A DNA stretch of 64,000 nucleotides from Psychroserpens sp. NJDZ02 (lineage in GTDB: Bacteria > Bacteroidota > Bacteroidia > Flavobacteriales > Flavobacteriaceae): the NCBI RefSeq assembly GCF_004843725.1, contig NZ_CP039451.1:3602001-3666000 (forward strand). The letters are read 5' to 3'. The notes under the pieces were generated by a model. It was not told the origin of the DNA. It did not search any database and was given only the letters and a program-made list of their open reading frames with translations. Below are positions 41,847-50,345 of this stretch, piece by piece. Positions within the stretch are counted from its first letter, which is position 1. Each line of letters opens with the position of its first letter. The position numbers and the translations under genes are program-made.

Positions 41847-42845
41847 TTAGATTTTGACAATCATTTTTCCTTTGTTTTTACCTTCGAATAAATCGATAAA
41901 AGCAGTTGGGATATTATCAAAACCGTCTACTATGGTTTCAGTATACTTTAATTTACCGTCCGCTAACCATCCAGCTAATTTTTGCATGGCTTCTGTGAAT
42001 TTATCTGCATAATTTGATACAATAAACCCTTGCATTAAAGCACTATTTTTTACTAAAAAGGGCTGTACGCTAATGCTTTTAGGTAATTCCGTTTCGTTAT
42101 ACACAGAGATGGCACCACAAATAATGATTCTAGCAAAATGATTGATATTGAATAATACAGCATCAGATATTGGACCACCAACGTTATCAAAATAAACATC
42201 AACACCATTTGGTGCTAGTTTTTTTAAGTCCGCATTAATATCTGTACTCGTGTTATAATTGATACCTGCATCAAAACCAAATTTGTCTTTTAGCATGTCA
42301 ATCTTCTCATCGGTACCTGCAATTCCTATAACATGAAGTCCTAATATTTTTGCTATTTGTCCAACAACACTACCAACAGCTCCTGCAGCTCCAGAAACTA
42401 CAATCGTCTCACCTTTAACTGGTTTGCCTATCTGAGTTAAACCTAAATATGCAGTTAATCCTGTCATTCCTAAAACACCTAAGTACGTGCTTAGAGGCGC
42501 TTTAGACCCATCGACTTTATTTAACCCTTCACCATTAGAAATTTGTTGTGTAGACCAGTCTAATAGTCCAGAAACATAATCACCTTCAGAAAAATCAGCG
42601 TTTTTAGACGCGATGACTTTAGCAATTACACCAGATTGTACTGGCTTGTTTAATTGAAAAGGAGGGACATAAGATTTAGCGTCGCTCATGCGTCCTCTTA
42701 AGTAAGGATCTACAGAAACGTAAGCTGCTTCTAAAAGGACTTCTCCAGAAGTGATGTCTAATGTTTTGTCTTCCGACGTGAATTCAAAATTTGAAACCGT
42801 AGGTTTTCCTTCCGGTCTATTATTTAATACTATGGTTTTAATCAT
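41847..42845 (-). CDS. NADP-dependent MDR oxidoreductase
   Basis: Zinc-independent medium-chain dehydrogenase/reductase of 332 residues, of the leukotriene-B4 12-hydroxydehydrogenase / CurA-like type that reduces alkenal double bonds. Features: YVSVDPYLRGRMSDAKSYVPPF, the TGLTAYLGLTQIGKPVKGETIVVSGAAGAVGSVVGQIA nucleotide-binding region and ADLKKLAPNGVDVYFDNVGG. No zinc-binding Cys motifs are present, which is expected for this branch. It lies between ohr (11 bases upstream) and the iron alcohol dehydrogenase (79 bases downstream), fitting a role in removing reactive carbonyls. Confidence 0.88.
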   Translation of the reverse strand: MIKTIVLNNRPEGKPTVSNFEFTSEDKTLDITSGEVLLEAAYVSVDPYLRGRMSDAKSYVPPFQLNKPVQSGVIAKVIASKNADFSEGDYVSGLLDWSTQQISNGEGLNKVDGSKAPLSTYLGVLGMTGLTAYLGLTQIGKPVKGETIVVSGAAGAVGSVVGQIAKILGLHVIGIAGTDEKIDMLKDKFGFDAGINYNTSTDINADLKKLAPNGVDVYFDNVGGPISDAVLFNINHFARIIICGAISVYNETELPKSISVQPFLVKNSALMQGFIVSNYADKFTEAMQKLAGWLADGKLKYTETIVDGFDNIPTAFIDLFEGKNKGKMIVKI

Positions 42846-42856
42846 GATGTTTAATT

Positions 42857-43273
42857 TTAAAGTTGAATGATTTCAACATTTATATTTCCTTTAGTCGCTT
42901 TTGAATAAGGGCAAACACGATGTGCGCCTTCAATAATTTTTTTAGCGTCTTCAGTCGGTAAATTATCAATTTTGACTTTTATGACTGCTGACAATCCAAA
43001 ACTACCATCGTCTAGTGCGCCTAAAGTAGCCTCTACAGTTGTTGTAGATTCTAATTCTATTTTTTTAGCTTTAGCAACCATGATAAGGGCATTATCAAAA
43101 CAGGCAGCCCAACCAGCAGCAAATAATTGCTCTGGATTGGTATAACCGTTGTCTTGACCACCAAACTCGACAGGGACAGATACTTTTAAATCTAAGACAC
43201 CATCATTTGTTTTTACATGACCACTTCTTCCGCCTTTAGCGGTAGCTATTGCTGTGTAATTAGTTGCTTTCAT
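42857..43273 (-). CDS. ohr: Organic hydroperoxide resistance protein Ohr
   Basis: Thiol peroxidase of the OsmC/Ohr family that reduces organic hydroperoxides in the cytosol, using lipoylated or dihydrolipoyl partners. The 138 residues include the first redox Cys in NPEQLFAAGWAACFDNALI (C58) and the second in VCPYSKATKGN (C121), both in typical Ohr context, and the dimer-forming start GGRSGHVKTNDGVLDLKVSVP. The gene lies 8 bases from the nitroreductase gene. A different OsmC-type gene sits in the second detoxification operon at 59 kb. Confidence 0.93.
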   Translation of the reverse strand: MKATNYTAIATAKGGRSGHVKTNDGVLDLKVSVPVEFGGQDNGYTNPEQLFAAGWAACFDNALIMVAKAKKIELESTTTVEATLGALDDGSFGLSAVIKVKIDNLPTEDAKKIIEGAHRVCPYSKATKGNINVEIIQL

Positions 43274-43281
43274 TTTAATAA

Positions 43282-43914
43282 TTATTCAATTACGGTCACT
43301 AACTCTGACATAGGTTTTCTAACCTTTACTAAGTTTACTAACCAATCTGTATCTTCTTTTCTATAACCAATAGGTAACATGACAGCACTACGTAGTCCTT
43401 TTTCGCGTAAGCCTAATATTTTATCTACTGCATCTGGTTCAAAGCCTTCTAGAGGCGTTGCATCTACACCTTCAAAAGCAGCAGCGGTTAATGCTTCCGT
43501 AAAAGCGATGTAAGCTTGTTTTGCAGCGTGGTTGAAGTTTTCTTCTGGATCTTTTTGAGGATACATACCTAATAACATTTGACGGTAATTTTCCCATCCT
43601 TCGTTTTCGAAACCACGAATCTCGTTAGTTAAATCAAACATATGGTTAATACGCTCTGGAGTATAAGTATCCCATGCAGCAAAGACTAATAAATGAGAAC
43701 AGTCTGTAATTACCGATTGATTCCAAGCCACAGGCTTAATTTGTTCCTTAATATCTTGATTTTTAACAACAAAAATCTCAAAAGGTTGTAAACCACTAGA
43801 AGTTGGAGCTAAGCGAGCTGCTTCTAAAATACGTTCTACTTTATCTTCTGCTACTTTTTCGCCATTCATTGCTTTTGCAGCATATCTCCAATTTAATTTG
43901 TCTAATAATTCCAT
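43282..43914 (-). CDS. NAD(P)H-dependent nitroreductase-family oxidoreductase
   Basis: FMN-dependent enzyme of 210 residues of the nitroreductase superfamily (NfsB/YdgI-like). It shows LNWRYAAKAMNGEKVAEDKVERILEAARLAPTSSGLQPFEIFVV at the N-terminus, with the FMN-phosphate Arg and the PTSSGLQPW-type motif. EKGLRSAVMLPIGYRKEDTDWLVNL comes near the end. It should reduce nitroaromatics, quinones or enals. It lies within the TetR-controlled operon between an NAD(P)-binding protein and ohr. Confidence 0.88.
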   Translation of the reverse strand: MELLDKLNWRYAAKAMNGEKVAEDKVERILEAARLAPTSSGLQPFEIFVVKNQDIKEQIKPVAWNQSVITDCSHLLVFAAWDTYTPERINHMFDLTNEIRGFENEGWENYRQMLLGMYPQKDPEENFNHAAKQAYIAFTEALTAAAFEGVDATPLEGFEPDAVDKILGLREKGLRSAVMLPIGYRKEDTDWLVNLVKVRKPMSELVTVIE

Positions 43915-43931
43915 AAGGTTAATTTATTTTT

Positions 43932-44597
43932 TTAATTGTTTTTAGTAATTCTTTTAATATCGTTTGAAGTAATAATGACTTCGGCATGACTTGTACTATT
44001 TGCTAAATTGATCATGGCTTGTGCCATATTTCCTGGATCAGTGATTTTATATTGTTTTAATTTCCCAATAAATAACGGTTGAATGATCCTAAACAAAGCC
44101 AATCCTATTTTTTCTAAGGTTCGGGACTCTTTGCGATCACCACCAATTAATGACGGGCGTAGTATAAATGTCTTTTGAATGTCTTGTTTAAGAACATCAC
44201 GTTCCATTTCGCCTTTTGTTTTGTTATAAAATAGACTACTCTTTGGGTTAGCACCTAATGCCGACACGACTAAAAATGTATCTATACCATTGGCTTTAGC
44301 TAGTTTTGCTGCTGCTACAGGGATACCATAATCTATTTGCTTATAAACGGACTTATCTGGCGTTTTTTTAGCGGTTGTACCTATACAACAGAAGACTTGG
44401 TGTGCTTTAAAATCAGCTTTAAATTGGTCTAAATCCAATAAATCGCCTATAAATTGTATGACTTTGCTAGGTAATCCTTCAATTTTAGAACGAGAAAACA
44501 ACTTGATCTCTGAATAGTCTTCGTTTTTAATTAATTTGTCGAGTAAAAGACCTCCAGTTAAACCTGAGGCTCCTAATATGATTGCTGTTTTTTTCAT
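43932..44597 (-). CDS. NAD(P)-binding Rossmann protein, atypical SDR
   Basis: A 221-residue NAD(P)-binding protein of the atypical short-chain dehydrogenase / NmrA-like group. It starts with the dinucleotide motif KTAIILGASGLTGGLLLDKLI, followed by the strand EIKLFSRSKI, the SALGANPKSSLFYNKTKGEMERDVL region (Tyr/Lys) and the FILRPSLIGGDRKES loop. The catalytic activity is not clear; similar proteins (for example YtfG or HSCARG-like) may be quinone or redox sensors. It starts 2 bases after the end of the tetR gene. Confidence 0.8.
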   Translation of the reverse strand: MKKTAIILGASGLTGGLLLDKLIKNEDYSEIKLFSRSKIEGLPSKVIQFIGDLLDLDQFKADFKAHQVFCCIGTTAKKTPDKSVYKQIDYGIPVAAAKLAKANGIDTFLVVSALGANPKSSLFYNKTKGEMERDVLKQDIQKTFILRPSLIGGDRKESRTLEKIGLALFRIIQPLFIGKLKQYKITDPGNMAQAMINLANSTSHAEVIITSNDIKRITKNN

Positions 44598-44598
44598 G

Positions 44599-45183
44599 TT
44601 AACTACAAACTTTTATGCTGCTCCAAGCAGATTGATAGGCTTCGTCTAAATGGGTTTGGTCTAATTTAAAAGCACCACGTTTTTCCGTCATCATTAAAAA
44701 TGATAAAGGGTTTATCGCGTAGGCGTATAATAAATAGTCTGACAATGGTTTTATAATCCCTTCTTGTCTACCACGTTGCCAAAGATCGAGCAGCGGTTGT
44801 AGGTGTTTTATGCCTTCTTGTCTACTGCATTCGTCAATCATTGGTGTGTTATCACATTGTGCCAAAAACAAGGCGTTATCACACTCTTTAAGTTTAAAAT
44901 CGGCAATACGTGTCCATATTAATTCAAAACCAGCTTCAACCGACATGGTAGCATCATAAGTTTCAAATGCATATTTGGTGTATTTGGCCTTGACTTCGAC
45001 GTAAGTCTTATTTACTAAATCTTGTTTATTTTCGAAGTACAGATAAATAGTAGCAGGAGAGACGTTAGCCATCTTAGCTATTTTGCTCATTGGTGTCGCG
45101 TGAAATCCATTGTTGTTTACCAACTCAATGGTTGCTTTAATCAATGCGTTACGTTTATCAATACTTTTTTGAAGTTTTGCCAT
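44599..45183 (-). CDS. TetR/AcrR-family transcriptional repressor
   Basis: One-component regulator of 194 residues. The N-terminal helix-turn-helix is MAKLQKSIDKRNALIKATIELVNNNGFHATPMSKIAKMANVSPATIYLYFENKQDLVNK, a typical TetR DNA-binding domain (residues 10-56). The all-helical ligand domain follows. It is the second gene of the operon and its ATG overlaps the stop of the DoxX gene by one base. The operon promoter has the palindrome AATGAATGTTCATT (45585-45598), very likely its operator, so it should repress its own operon until an inducer (quinone or electrophile) binds. Confidence 0.9.
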   Translation of the reverse strand: MAKLQKSIDKRNALIKATIELVNNNGFHATPMSKIAKMANVSPATIYLYFENKQDLVNKTYVEVKAKYTKYAFETYDATMSVEAGFELIWTRIADFKLKECDNALFLAQCDNTPMIDECSRQEGIKHLQPLLDLWQRGRQEGIIKPLSDYLLYAYAINPLSFLMMTEKRGAFKLDQTHLDEAYQSAWSSIKVCS

Positions 45184-45551
45184 TACGCGTTAGTTTTATA
45201 AAGTTTATAAGACAAAGCAATTAAAACAAACTGTATCGGTAATCTTATCATTGCGGCCTGATGACTTCCAATAGCGGGTGTATCAGAAAACACATCCCAA
45301 ACATGTATTGGTAGAAAAAGAAGCATTAAAATAAAAATACCAAAAGCCGCTTTGCTAGCATATTTTGGCACAAGTAATAAAAGACCTAAAAGCACCTCAA
45401 TAACACCAGAAGCATAAATTATACCTGTTTTATAGATTAAAAAATCAGGTACAAAGGCATTAAAAAACGCTGGTTTAATAAAATGTTGGCTTCCTGCATA
45501 TATGATAAATGCAGCGAGTAATACTTTTAATACCGTCCAAATTAGTTTCAT
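45183..45551 (-). CDS. DoxX-family membrane protein
   Basis: A 122-residue membrane protein with four helices (about 6-23, 41-62, 67-88 and 100-118). It has the DoxX/SURF4-like features VLKVLLAAFIIYAGSQHFIKPAFFNAFVPDFL and GIIYASGVIEVLLGLLLLVPKYASKAAFGIF. DoxX members are linked to quinone or thiosulfate oxidation, but the role here is open. It is the first gene of the seven-gene operon under TetR control and starts just downstream of the promoter/operator region. Its stop overlaps the tetR start. Confidence 0.85.
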   Translation of the reverse strand: MKLIWTVLKVLLAAFIIYAGSQHFIKPAFFNAFVPDFLIYKTGIIYASGVIEVLLGLLLLVPKYASKAAFGIFILMLLFLPIHVWDVFSDTPAIGSHQAAMIRLPIQFVLIALSYKLYKTNA

Positions 45552-45570
45552 TTTTTTTGTTTTATCTGTG

Positions 45571-45598
45571 CAAAGATACTTAAAAATGAATGTTCATT
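45571..45598 (-). promoter_or_regulatory. Promoter and TetR operator of the detoxification operon
   Basis: Read on the minus strand, a perfect TATCTTTG -7 box covers 45578 to 45571. Immediately upstream is the inverted repeat AATGAATGTTCATT (45585-45598), with arms AATGAA/TTCATT. The palindrome sits in the spacer between the expected -33 and -7 boxes, where a bound TetR dimer would block RNA polymerase. The operator assignment to the TetR protein encoded by the second gene is inference. Confidence 0.7.
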
Positions 45599-45809
45599 CT
45601 TTTTTTTAACAAAGAATTATAAAATGAAGACATGTTACATTTTTGTTAAAGCGCTAGGGTTGTAGTGTGTTGTAAGATAGATAGTTGTTGGCTTGATCTA
45701 AATGGATTGTAAAAGTAGTGTACCATGCCATATCTTGCTAGAATCTCTCTGTTTTATTGTGTATATAAATTATCATGACCCTTAATTTTAATTAGCCTGA
45801 TGCTAAAGA

Positions 45810-46541
45810 CTAAATGCTTATCAGGTAATTTTTACTAAACATCTTATCGTAAATATCTTTACTGAACATATAGAGTTGGGCTGGTTTTTTTGAAACACCA
45901 ACTTGTTTTTCGTCTAATGCAATAATATACTTTTTGTTAATTAATTTACGTCTAAAGTTTCTGTTATCAATATCTATATTCAAAATGGATTGGTATAAAT
46001 CTTGGACTTCGTTAATAGTAAATTTATCAGGGAGTAATTTAAATATAATAGGTTCTGAAAGACATTTTACTTTTAAATCGTCATAGGCTTCAAGTATAAT
46101 TTTTTTGTGATCAAAACCTAATTCTGGTAGGTTGTCAATAGGAAACCACGTGGCTTTGTTTGTGATACTGTCTAAATTAACATCTTCAGTTTTAAGTAAA
46201 AAGTAATAGGCTATGGTGACTGTCCTTAGATTGAATTCTTCATTTTTAATCCATATTAAATCCTTTTCATTCATCAACCGGTCTGGATTCCCAAAGGCTT
46301 TGAATTGTTTTTTATATTGATTGGTTAGGCCCGTTAACTCTTTTAAAACGCGCGTAGCGGTGTCGTCTAAGGTTTCCGTTTTATAGACGTGGTATCCTGT
46401 TAAAACATAATCGTCTACTAGTACTTTGTTTTCAGTTTCTAAAAAACGATGTATTAATAATACGTTTAAGGATTTAGAGGTGATATCATATCCAAAAACA
46501 ACACAATCTACAGATATATTTAAAATTTTTTCTGGTGCCAT
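45810..46541 (-). CDS. Nudix-derived transcriptional regulator (NrtR/AraR-like)
   Basis: A 243-residue protein with an N-terminal Nudix-like domain (about residues 1-150) and a C-terminal winged helix (about 165-240, with DKFTINEVQDLYQSILNIDIDNRNFRRKLINKKYI). The Nudix box reads GYHVYKTETLDDTATRVLKELTGL. The REUxEE core of active enzymes is lost (RVLKEL), so it probably binds a ligand without hydrolysing it, as in NrtR and in the AraR of Bacteroides. It is divergent from the sugar/polyol operon and should control it through the ACGTCAT/ATGACGT elements between the two. The effector is probably the sugar or an intermediate of the pathway. Confidence 0.82.
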   Translation of the reverse strand: MAPEKILNISVDCVVFGYDITSKSLNVLLIHRFLETENKVLVDDYVLTGYHVYKTETLDDTATRVLKELTGLTNQYKKQFKAFGNPDRLMNEKDLIWIKNEEFNLRTVTIAYYFLLKTEDVNLDSITNKATWFPIDNLPELGFDHKKIILEAYDDLKVKCLSEPIIFKLLPDKFTINEVQDLYQSILNIDIDNRNFRRKLINKKYIIALDEKQVGVSKKPAQLYMFSKDIYDKMFSKNYLISI

Positions 46542-46604
46542 ACGCTATTTCAATTAAAAAGAGAGACTTTATTTTAAAGTTACTAATGTACGCTTATTTT
46601 AATT

Positions 46605-46638
46605 AAACGTCATTTATACACATGTTATTATGACGTTG
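46605..46638. promoter_or_regulatory. Candidate regulator site 1 (ACGTCAT/ATGACGT)
   Basis: AACGTCAT (46606-46613) and its complement ATGACGTT (46630-46637), 16 bases apart, form an inverted repeat. The same ATGACGTT half-site is found in the operator at 46752-46774. They lie in the region between the divergent regulator gene and the polyol operon. Confidence 0.55.
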
Positions 46639-46743
46639 TTAATTATCAAAAAGGCAATTTAGGGGTAAAATTGCATACTTAAAAGTTAAAATAACATATT
46701 TTTTAATTCAAATATTAGGATTTTATAATTTTTTTATAATACA

Positions 46744-46774
46744 TTTGAAAAACAAACGTAAAAATGACGTTTGT
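46744..46774 (+). promoter_or_regulatory. Promoter and operator of the polyol operon
   Basis: TTTG (46744-46747), 18 bases and GACGTTTG (46766-46773) form a Bacteroidota promoter with one mismatch in the -7 box. It is overlapped by the palindrome ACAAACGT-N7-ACGTTTGT (46752-46774). The overlap with the spacer and -7 box is what a repressor site would show; the Nudix-derived regulator encoded divergently is the likely binder. Confidence 0.7.
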
Positions 46775-46804
46775 AAATTAGTTGTAATTTAAAACGATAA
46801 TAAG

Positions 46805-47686
46805 ATGAACGTAAGCACAATAACATTGTTGGACCACAATTCAATTATTAGAAAAAATAAAAATAAAAACGTATTTTTATTAGCGTTAGGTCTATTACTA
46901 TTTTTAGGTATTAATACTGTTGCTGCTCAGGAAGAAGTCGTTGACGAGGCGATAGAAGAGAACGACTATGAACCATTTAGTATTGGAGCACATCTAAAAA
47001 ACATGCATACTTGGCATGGATTTGTTGTGCATCAAGGGGCTGTAATAGCCACAAATATTGAGTATAATTCAAAAAACGAAAAATTTACTTTTGGTTTTTG
47101 GGGTGGCGCTAGTTTTGCAGGAGCTGATATAGTTACTAACACAGGAGAAATTGTTAGTGCTTTATATAAAGAGTTTTCGATATATACTAAATATCGTTTT
47201 TCTGACAAGTTTTTTATTGAAGCAGTATCACATAATAATTATACAGGAGTAGAGGAGCGAGGTGACAAATTACATTATTGGAGTTACGATAAAACACAGG
47301 GGTATAATTTTGTGGACTTAAATTTTGGTTACAACATTACACCTAACACGCTATTGTATTTTGCGACTATTATTAACGGTGGTTCTGGAGATTATCAAAT
47401 TGAAGTAGATGGTGATTTAGAAGAGTCTTGGACACATTATTTTGAAGTGAGTAGTAAGGTTTGGGAAAACAAAAACTCTAGTCTATCTTTATTTGCAGGT
47501 GGTGCTTGGTCTTTTATAACGGATAAAACATTTTATACGGAAGGTTCTGGAAATATTATAAATGTAGGTGCAACCTTTAGTAAAGCAATTGCCGTTAAAA
47601 ATTACAAATTGCCGGTGGATGTTACCGTGATGTGGAATCCTGAACAAGAGAAAACAGTATTACAATTAGATATTACTTTATTTTAA
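46805..47686 (+). CDS. Predicted outer-membrane beta-barrel of the polyol operon
   Basis: Exported protein of 293 residues. A signal peptide with a long polar start (MNVSTITLLDHNSIIRKNKN) and hydrophobic core FLLALGLLLFLGINTV is predicted to be cleaved near AAQE. The mature chain has alternating-residue beta-strands rich in aromatic residues (FTFGFWGGASFAG, FFIEAVSHNNYTG, LLYFATIINGG, LPVDVTVMWN) and ends KTVLQLDITLF, with the terminal Phe common in outer-membrane barrels. It is probably a porin letting the sugar reach the ABC binding protein. No family name was recognised. It is the first gene of the operon. Confidence 0.65.
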   Translation: MNVSTITLLDHNSIIRKNKNKNVFLLALGLLLFLGINTVAAQEEVVDEAIEENDYEPFSIGAHLKNMHTWHGFVVHQGAVIATNIEYNSKNEKFTFGFWGGASFAGADIVTNTGEIVSALYKEFSIYTKYRFSDKFFIEAVSHNNYTGVEERGDKLHYWSYDKTQGYNFVDLNFGYNITPNTLLYFATIINGGSGDYQIEVDGDLEESWTHYFEVSSKVWENKNSSLSLFAGGAWSFITDKTFYTEGSGNIINVGATFSKAIAVKNYKLPVDVTVMWNPEQEKTVLQLDITLF

Positions 47687-47719
47687 AGGTATATAATGCT
47701 TTAATTAATAGTTATAATT

Positions 47720-48784
47720 ATGAAAATTAAAAACGTAAAAATCGCAGTTAATAAACTACTATTACCAATAGTATTATTGGCATTAATAAGCAGTGTCTCT
47801 AGTTGTGTAGAGCATTTAGACTCCAGTAAAGCAACTGCTAATAGTGGAGATGATGGAGGCGAAATATTTAAAAGTGCTTTAGATTTAACCGGTAAAAAAA
47901 TAGGATATTGCACGCCTTCGTTAAATGCACCGTATTATCAAGCTTTATTACAAAGTATAAAATCGACTACAGAAAAAAATGGGATGATATTCTACTCGGC
48001 AGACGGTCAGGATGATATTAATAAGCAAATAGCAGCGGTTGAAGATTTGATTACTAGAGGTGTTGATGCGTTGTTATTAAACCCTAAAGATCCAGATGCT
48101 TTAGTTGGAATAACCAAAGTGGCTAAAGCAGCGGGTATTCCTGTCTTTATAATTGATAGTTCTATTAATCCTTCAGCAGATTTTGTAACAACAATCCAAT
48201 CTAACAACTTAGCTAATGGTGAATTAGCTGGGGCTTGGTTAGCAAAAAAAATGGGTAATACGCCAATGAATATTGCTTTATTAAGTGGGAATGCTGGAAA
48301 CCCAGTAGGTAGAACACGTAAACAAGGGTTGTTGCAAGGGATTACTGAAGAGCAGTTAAGAACACAAGGTAAAATAAATTTGAATGTTAAAACACAAGCG
48401 TATACAGAATGGTCTTATGCTGGTGGTTTAAAAGCGATGGAAGATATTTTAGTGGCACATCCAGATATTAATGTGGTTATCACAGAATCAGATGTTTGTG
48501 TATTGGGTGCTATAAAAGCAATTGCTCAAGCTGAGAAAACAGATGATATTTTAATAGTAGCAGGAGCAGATGGACAAAAGGAAGCGATAAAGTATATAAT
48601 GGATACCGATTTTTATGGTTGTACGGCCATGAATAGTCCCGTGCAAATTGGTAAGAATGCTGTCAAACATGCCATAGAATATATGAATGGAAAACGAGAT
48701 TTTGATAAAAAATCGTACACAGCACCTTTATTGATTACTAAAGAAAATGCTGCCAAGTATTACAACCCAAATGCTTTATTTTAA
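47720..48784 (+). CDS. Sugar ABC transporter substrate-binding lipoprotein (RbsB-like)
   Basis: A 354-residue binding protein of the periplasmic-binding-protein 4 (ribose/galactose type) family. It is lipid-anchored through lipobox VSSC (Cys29), unlike the free periplasmic RbsB of Proteobacteria. The mature part begins IGYCTPSLNAPYYQALLQSIKSTTEKNG. The ligand region includes DALLLNPKDPDALVGI and NVVITESDVCVLGAIKAIAQ, and DDILIVAGADGQKEAI is in the second lobe. It collects the sugar or polyol for the RbsA/RbsC-type transporter encoded next; the exact ligand cannot be read. Confidence 0.88.
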   Translation: MKIKNVKIAVNKLLLPIVLLALISSVSSCVEHLDSSKATANSGDDGGEIFKSALDLTGKKIGYCTPSLNAPYYQALLQSIKSTTEKNGMIFYSADGQDDINKQIAAVEDLITRGVDALLLNPKDPDALVGITKVAKAAGIPVFIIDSSINPSADFVTTIQSNNLANGELAGAWLAKKMGNTPMNIALLSGNAGNPVGRTRKQGLLQGITEEQLRTQGKINLNVKTQAYTEWSYAGGLKAMEDILVAHPDINVVITESDVCVLGAIKAIAQAEKTDDILIVAGADGQKEAIKYIMDTDFYGCTAMNSPVQIGKNAVKHAIEYMNGKRDFDKKSYTAPLLITKENAAKYYNPNALF

Positions 48785-48802
48785 TCTTTAAGACGATGTA
48801 TT

Positions 48803-50317
48803 ATGAAAACTTCAGAAAATAAATACCGTCTTGAAATGACAGGAATCTCCAAAAGTTTTGGTGTGGTTTCAGTACTTAAAGATGTTAACCTAAAAGTAAA
48901 ACCAGGAGAAATTCATGCGTTGTTAGGTGAAAATGGTGCCGGGAAATCAACCTTAGTTAAAATATTAAGTGGTGTCCATCATAAAGATTCTGGAAGAGTT
49001 GTTTTAAATGGGACAGAGATTAATCCTAAAAACACACATGAAGGCCAGGTTTTAGGGATTAGTGTTGTGTATCAAGAATTATCTTTAGTAAACGATTTAT
49101 CGGTTGCAGAAAATATCTATTTGCACAAATTAGGGGCGAGTAAGTTTTGGATGAATTGGGATAAAATAACAAATGACGCACAGGCCTTAATTGATTCTTT
49201 AGGTTTTGAAATTGATGCTTCAGCCAAAGTAAGAGATTTAAGTATTGTCCAAAAACAGGTCGTAGAGATTGCAAAAGCACTATCTGAAGATACTAAAGTG
49301 TTGGTTTTGGATGAACCAACAACGGTATTTGATCCAACAGATATTAAAAAGTTATTTGACAACCTTTTTAGATTACGAGATCAAGGGATTTCTATCATCT
49401 ATATATCACATCATTTAGACGAGATTTTTAAGATAGCAGATTCTATTACGGTTCTAAGGGATGGTGTAGATACAGGAAGTATGGCGGTTAAAGATACGGA
49501 TACGGATGGTGTTATTCGCTTAATGATTGGTCGTGAGCTTAAGGATTTGTATCCAGTACGCGATGTTGAGATTGGACACGATCCTATTTTTGAAGTTAAA
49601 AACTTAACCGCAAAAGAGACTCTAGTGCATGATGTGTCTTTTTCTGTAAGACCAGGAGAGGTCTTAGGTATTGCTGGATTAGGAGGTAGTGGAAGAACGG
49701 AAACCGCTAAGTTAATTTTTGGCGCGGATAAAAAGAAGTCAGGCACCTTATTATTAAACGGTAAAGAGATTAAAACAAAATCTCCTGTAGATGCTGCGAC
49801 GCATCAAATTGGCTTTGTGTCTGAAGACCGAAAAGAAGAAGGTGTGTTTTTACCGTTATCCATTAGACGGAATATTAGCGTGACTAGCTTTAAGTCTATT
49901 TCTGGTAAACTAGGCTTTATTAAGGTGGATGATGAGTATAAAAATGTTTTGGGTTTAATTGAAAAATTGAATATCAAAGCCCCAAGTTCTGAGGTTAATG
50001 TTAAAAACCTTAGTGGTGGAAATCAACAAAAAGTAGCCTTAGCAAAATGGTTAAGCATCGATAGTAAAGTCATTTTTATTGACGAACCTACAAGAGGGGT
50101 TGATGTTGGTGCTAAAATTGAAATTTACAACCTAATAAATGAAGTCGCTAAAAAAGGGGTTGGTGTCGTCGTAATATCGTCGGATATGCCAGAAATTATG
50201 GGAATTTCAGACCGGATTTTAGTGATGCATAAAGGTACGGTTTATGGCGAGTTGCAGAAAGCGCAATTTTCAGAAGAAAACATATTAAGATACGCTATCG
50301 GTAAGCAATTAAAATAA
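48803..50317 (+). CDS. Sugar ABC transporter ATPase, double-domain (RbsA-like)
   Basis: A 504-residue ATPase with two ABC halves. The first has Walker A GENGAGKSTLVK and Walker B VLDEPTTVFDPTDI, with LSIVQKQVVEIAKAL in place of the signature. The second has a degenerate Walker A, GLGGSGRTETAKL, the signature LSGGNQQKVALAKWL and IDEPTRGVDVGAK. This is the usual RbsA/AraG pattern, with one fully active and one reduced site. It energises uptake of the substrate delivered by the lipoprotein encoded upstream and works with the permease encoded 28 bases downstream. Confidence 0.93.
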   Translation: MKTSENKYRLEMTGISKSFGVVSVLKDVNLKVKPGEIHALLGENGAGKSTLVKILSGVHHKDSGRVVLNGTEINPKNTHEGQVLGISVVYQELSLVNDLSVAENIYLHKLGASKFWMNWDKITNDAQALIDSLGFEIDASAKVRDLSIVQKQVVEIAKALSEDTKVLVLDEPTTVFDPTDIKKLFDNLFRLRDQGISIIYISHHLDEIFKIADSITVLRDGVDTGSMAVKDTDTDGVIRLMIGRELKDLYPVRDVEIGHDPIFEVKNLTAKETLVHDVSFSVRPGEVLGIAGLGGSGRTETAKLIFGADKKKSGTLLLNGKEIKTKSPVDAATHQIGFVSEDRKEEGVFLPLSIRRNISVTSFKSISGKLGFIKVDDEYKNVLGLIEKLNIKAPSSEVNVKNLSGGNQQKVALAKWLSIDSKVIFIDEPTRGVDVGAKIEIYNLINEVAKKGVGVVVISSDMPEIMGISDRILVMHKGTVYGELQKAQFSEENILRYAIGKQLK

Positions 50318-50345
50318 TACAACTAAACAATAAAACATTTTCGTT

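Noticed and set aside
45796..45825. Hairpin CCTGATGC...GCTTATCAGG at the end of the Nudix regulator gene
   Set aside because: It overlaps the gene's last codons, has weak inner pairing, and is followed on the minus strand by only a poor T-run, so it is not called a terminator.
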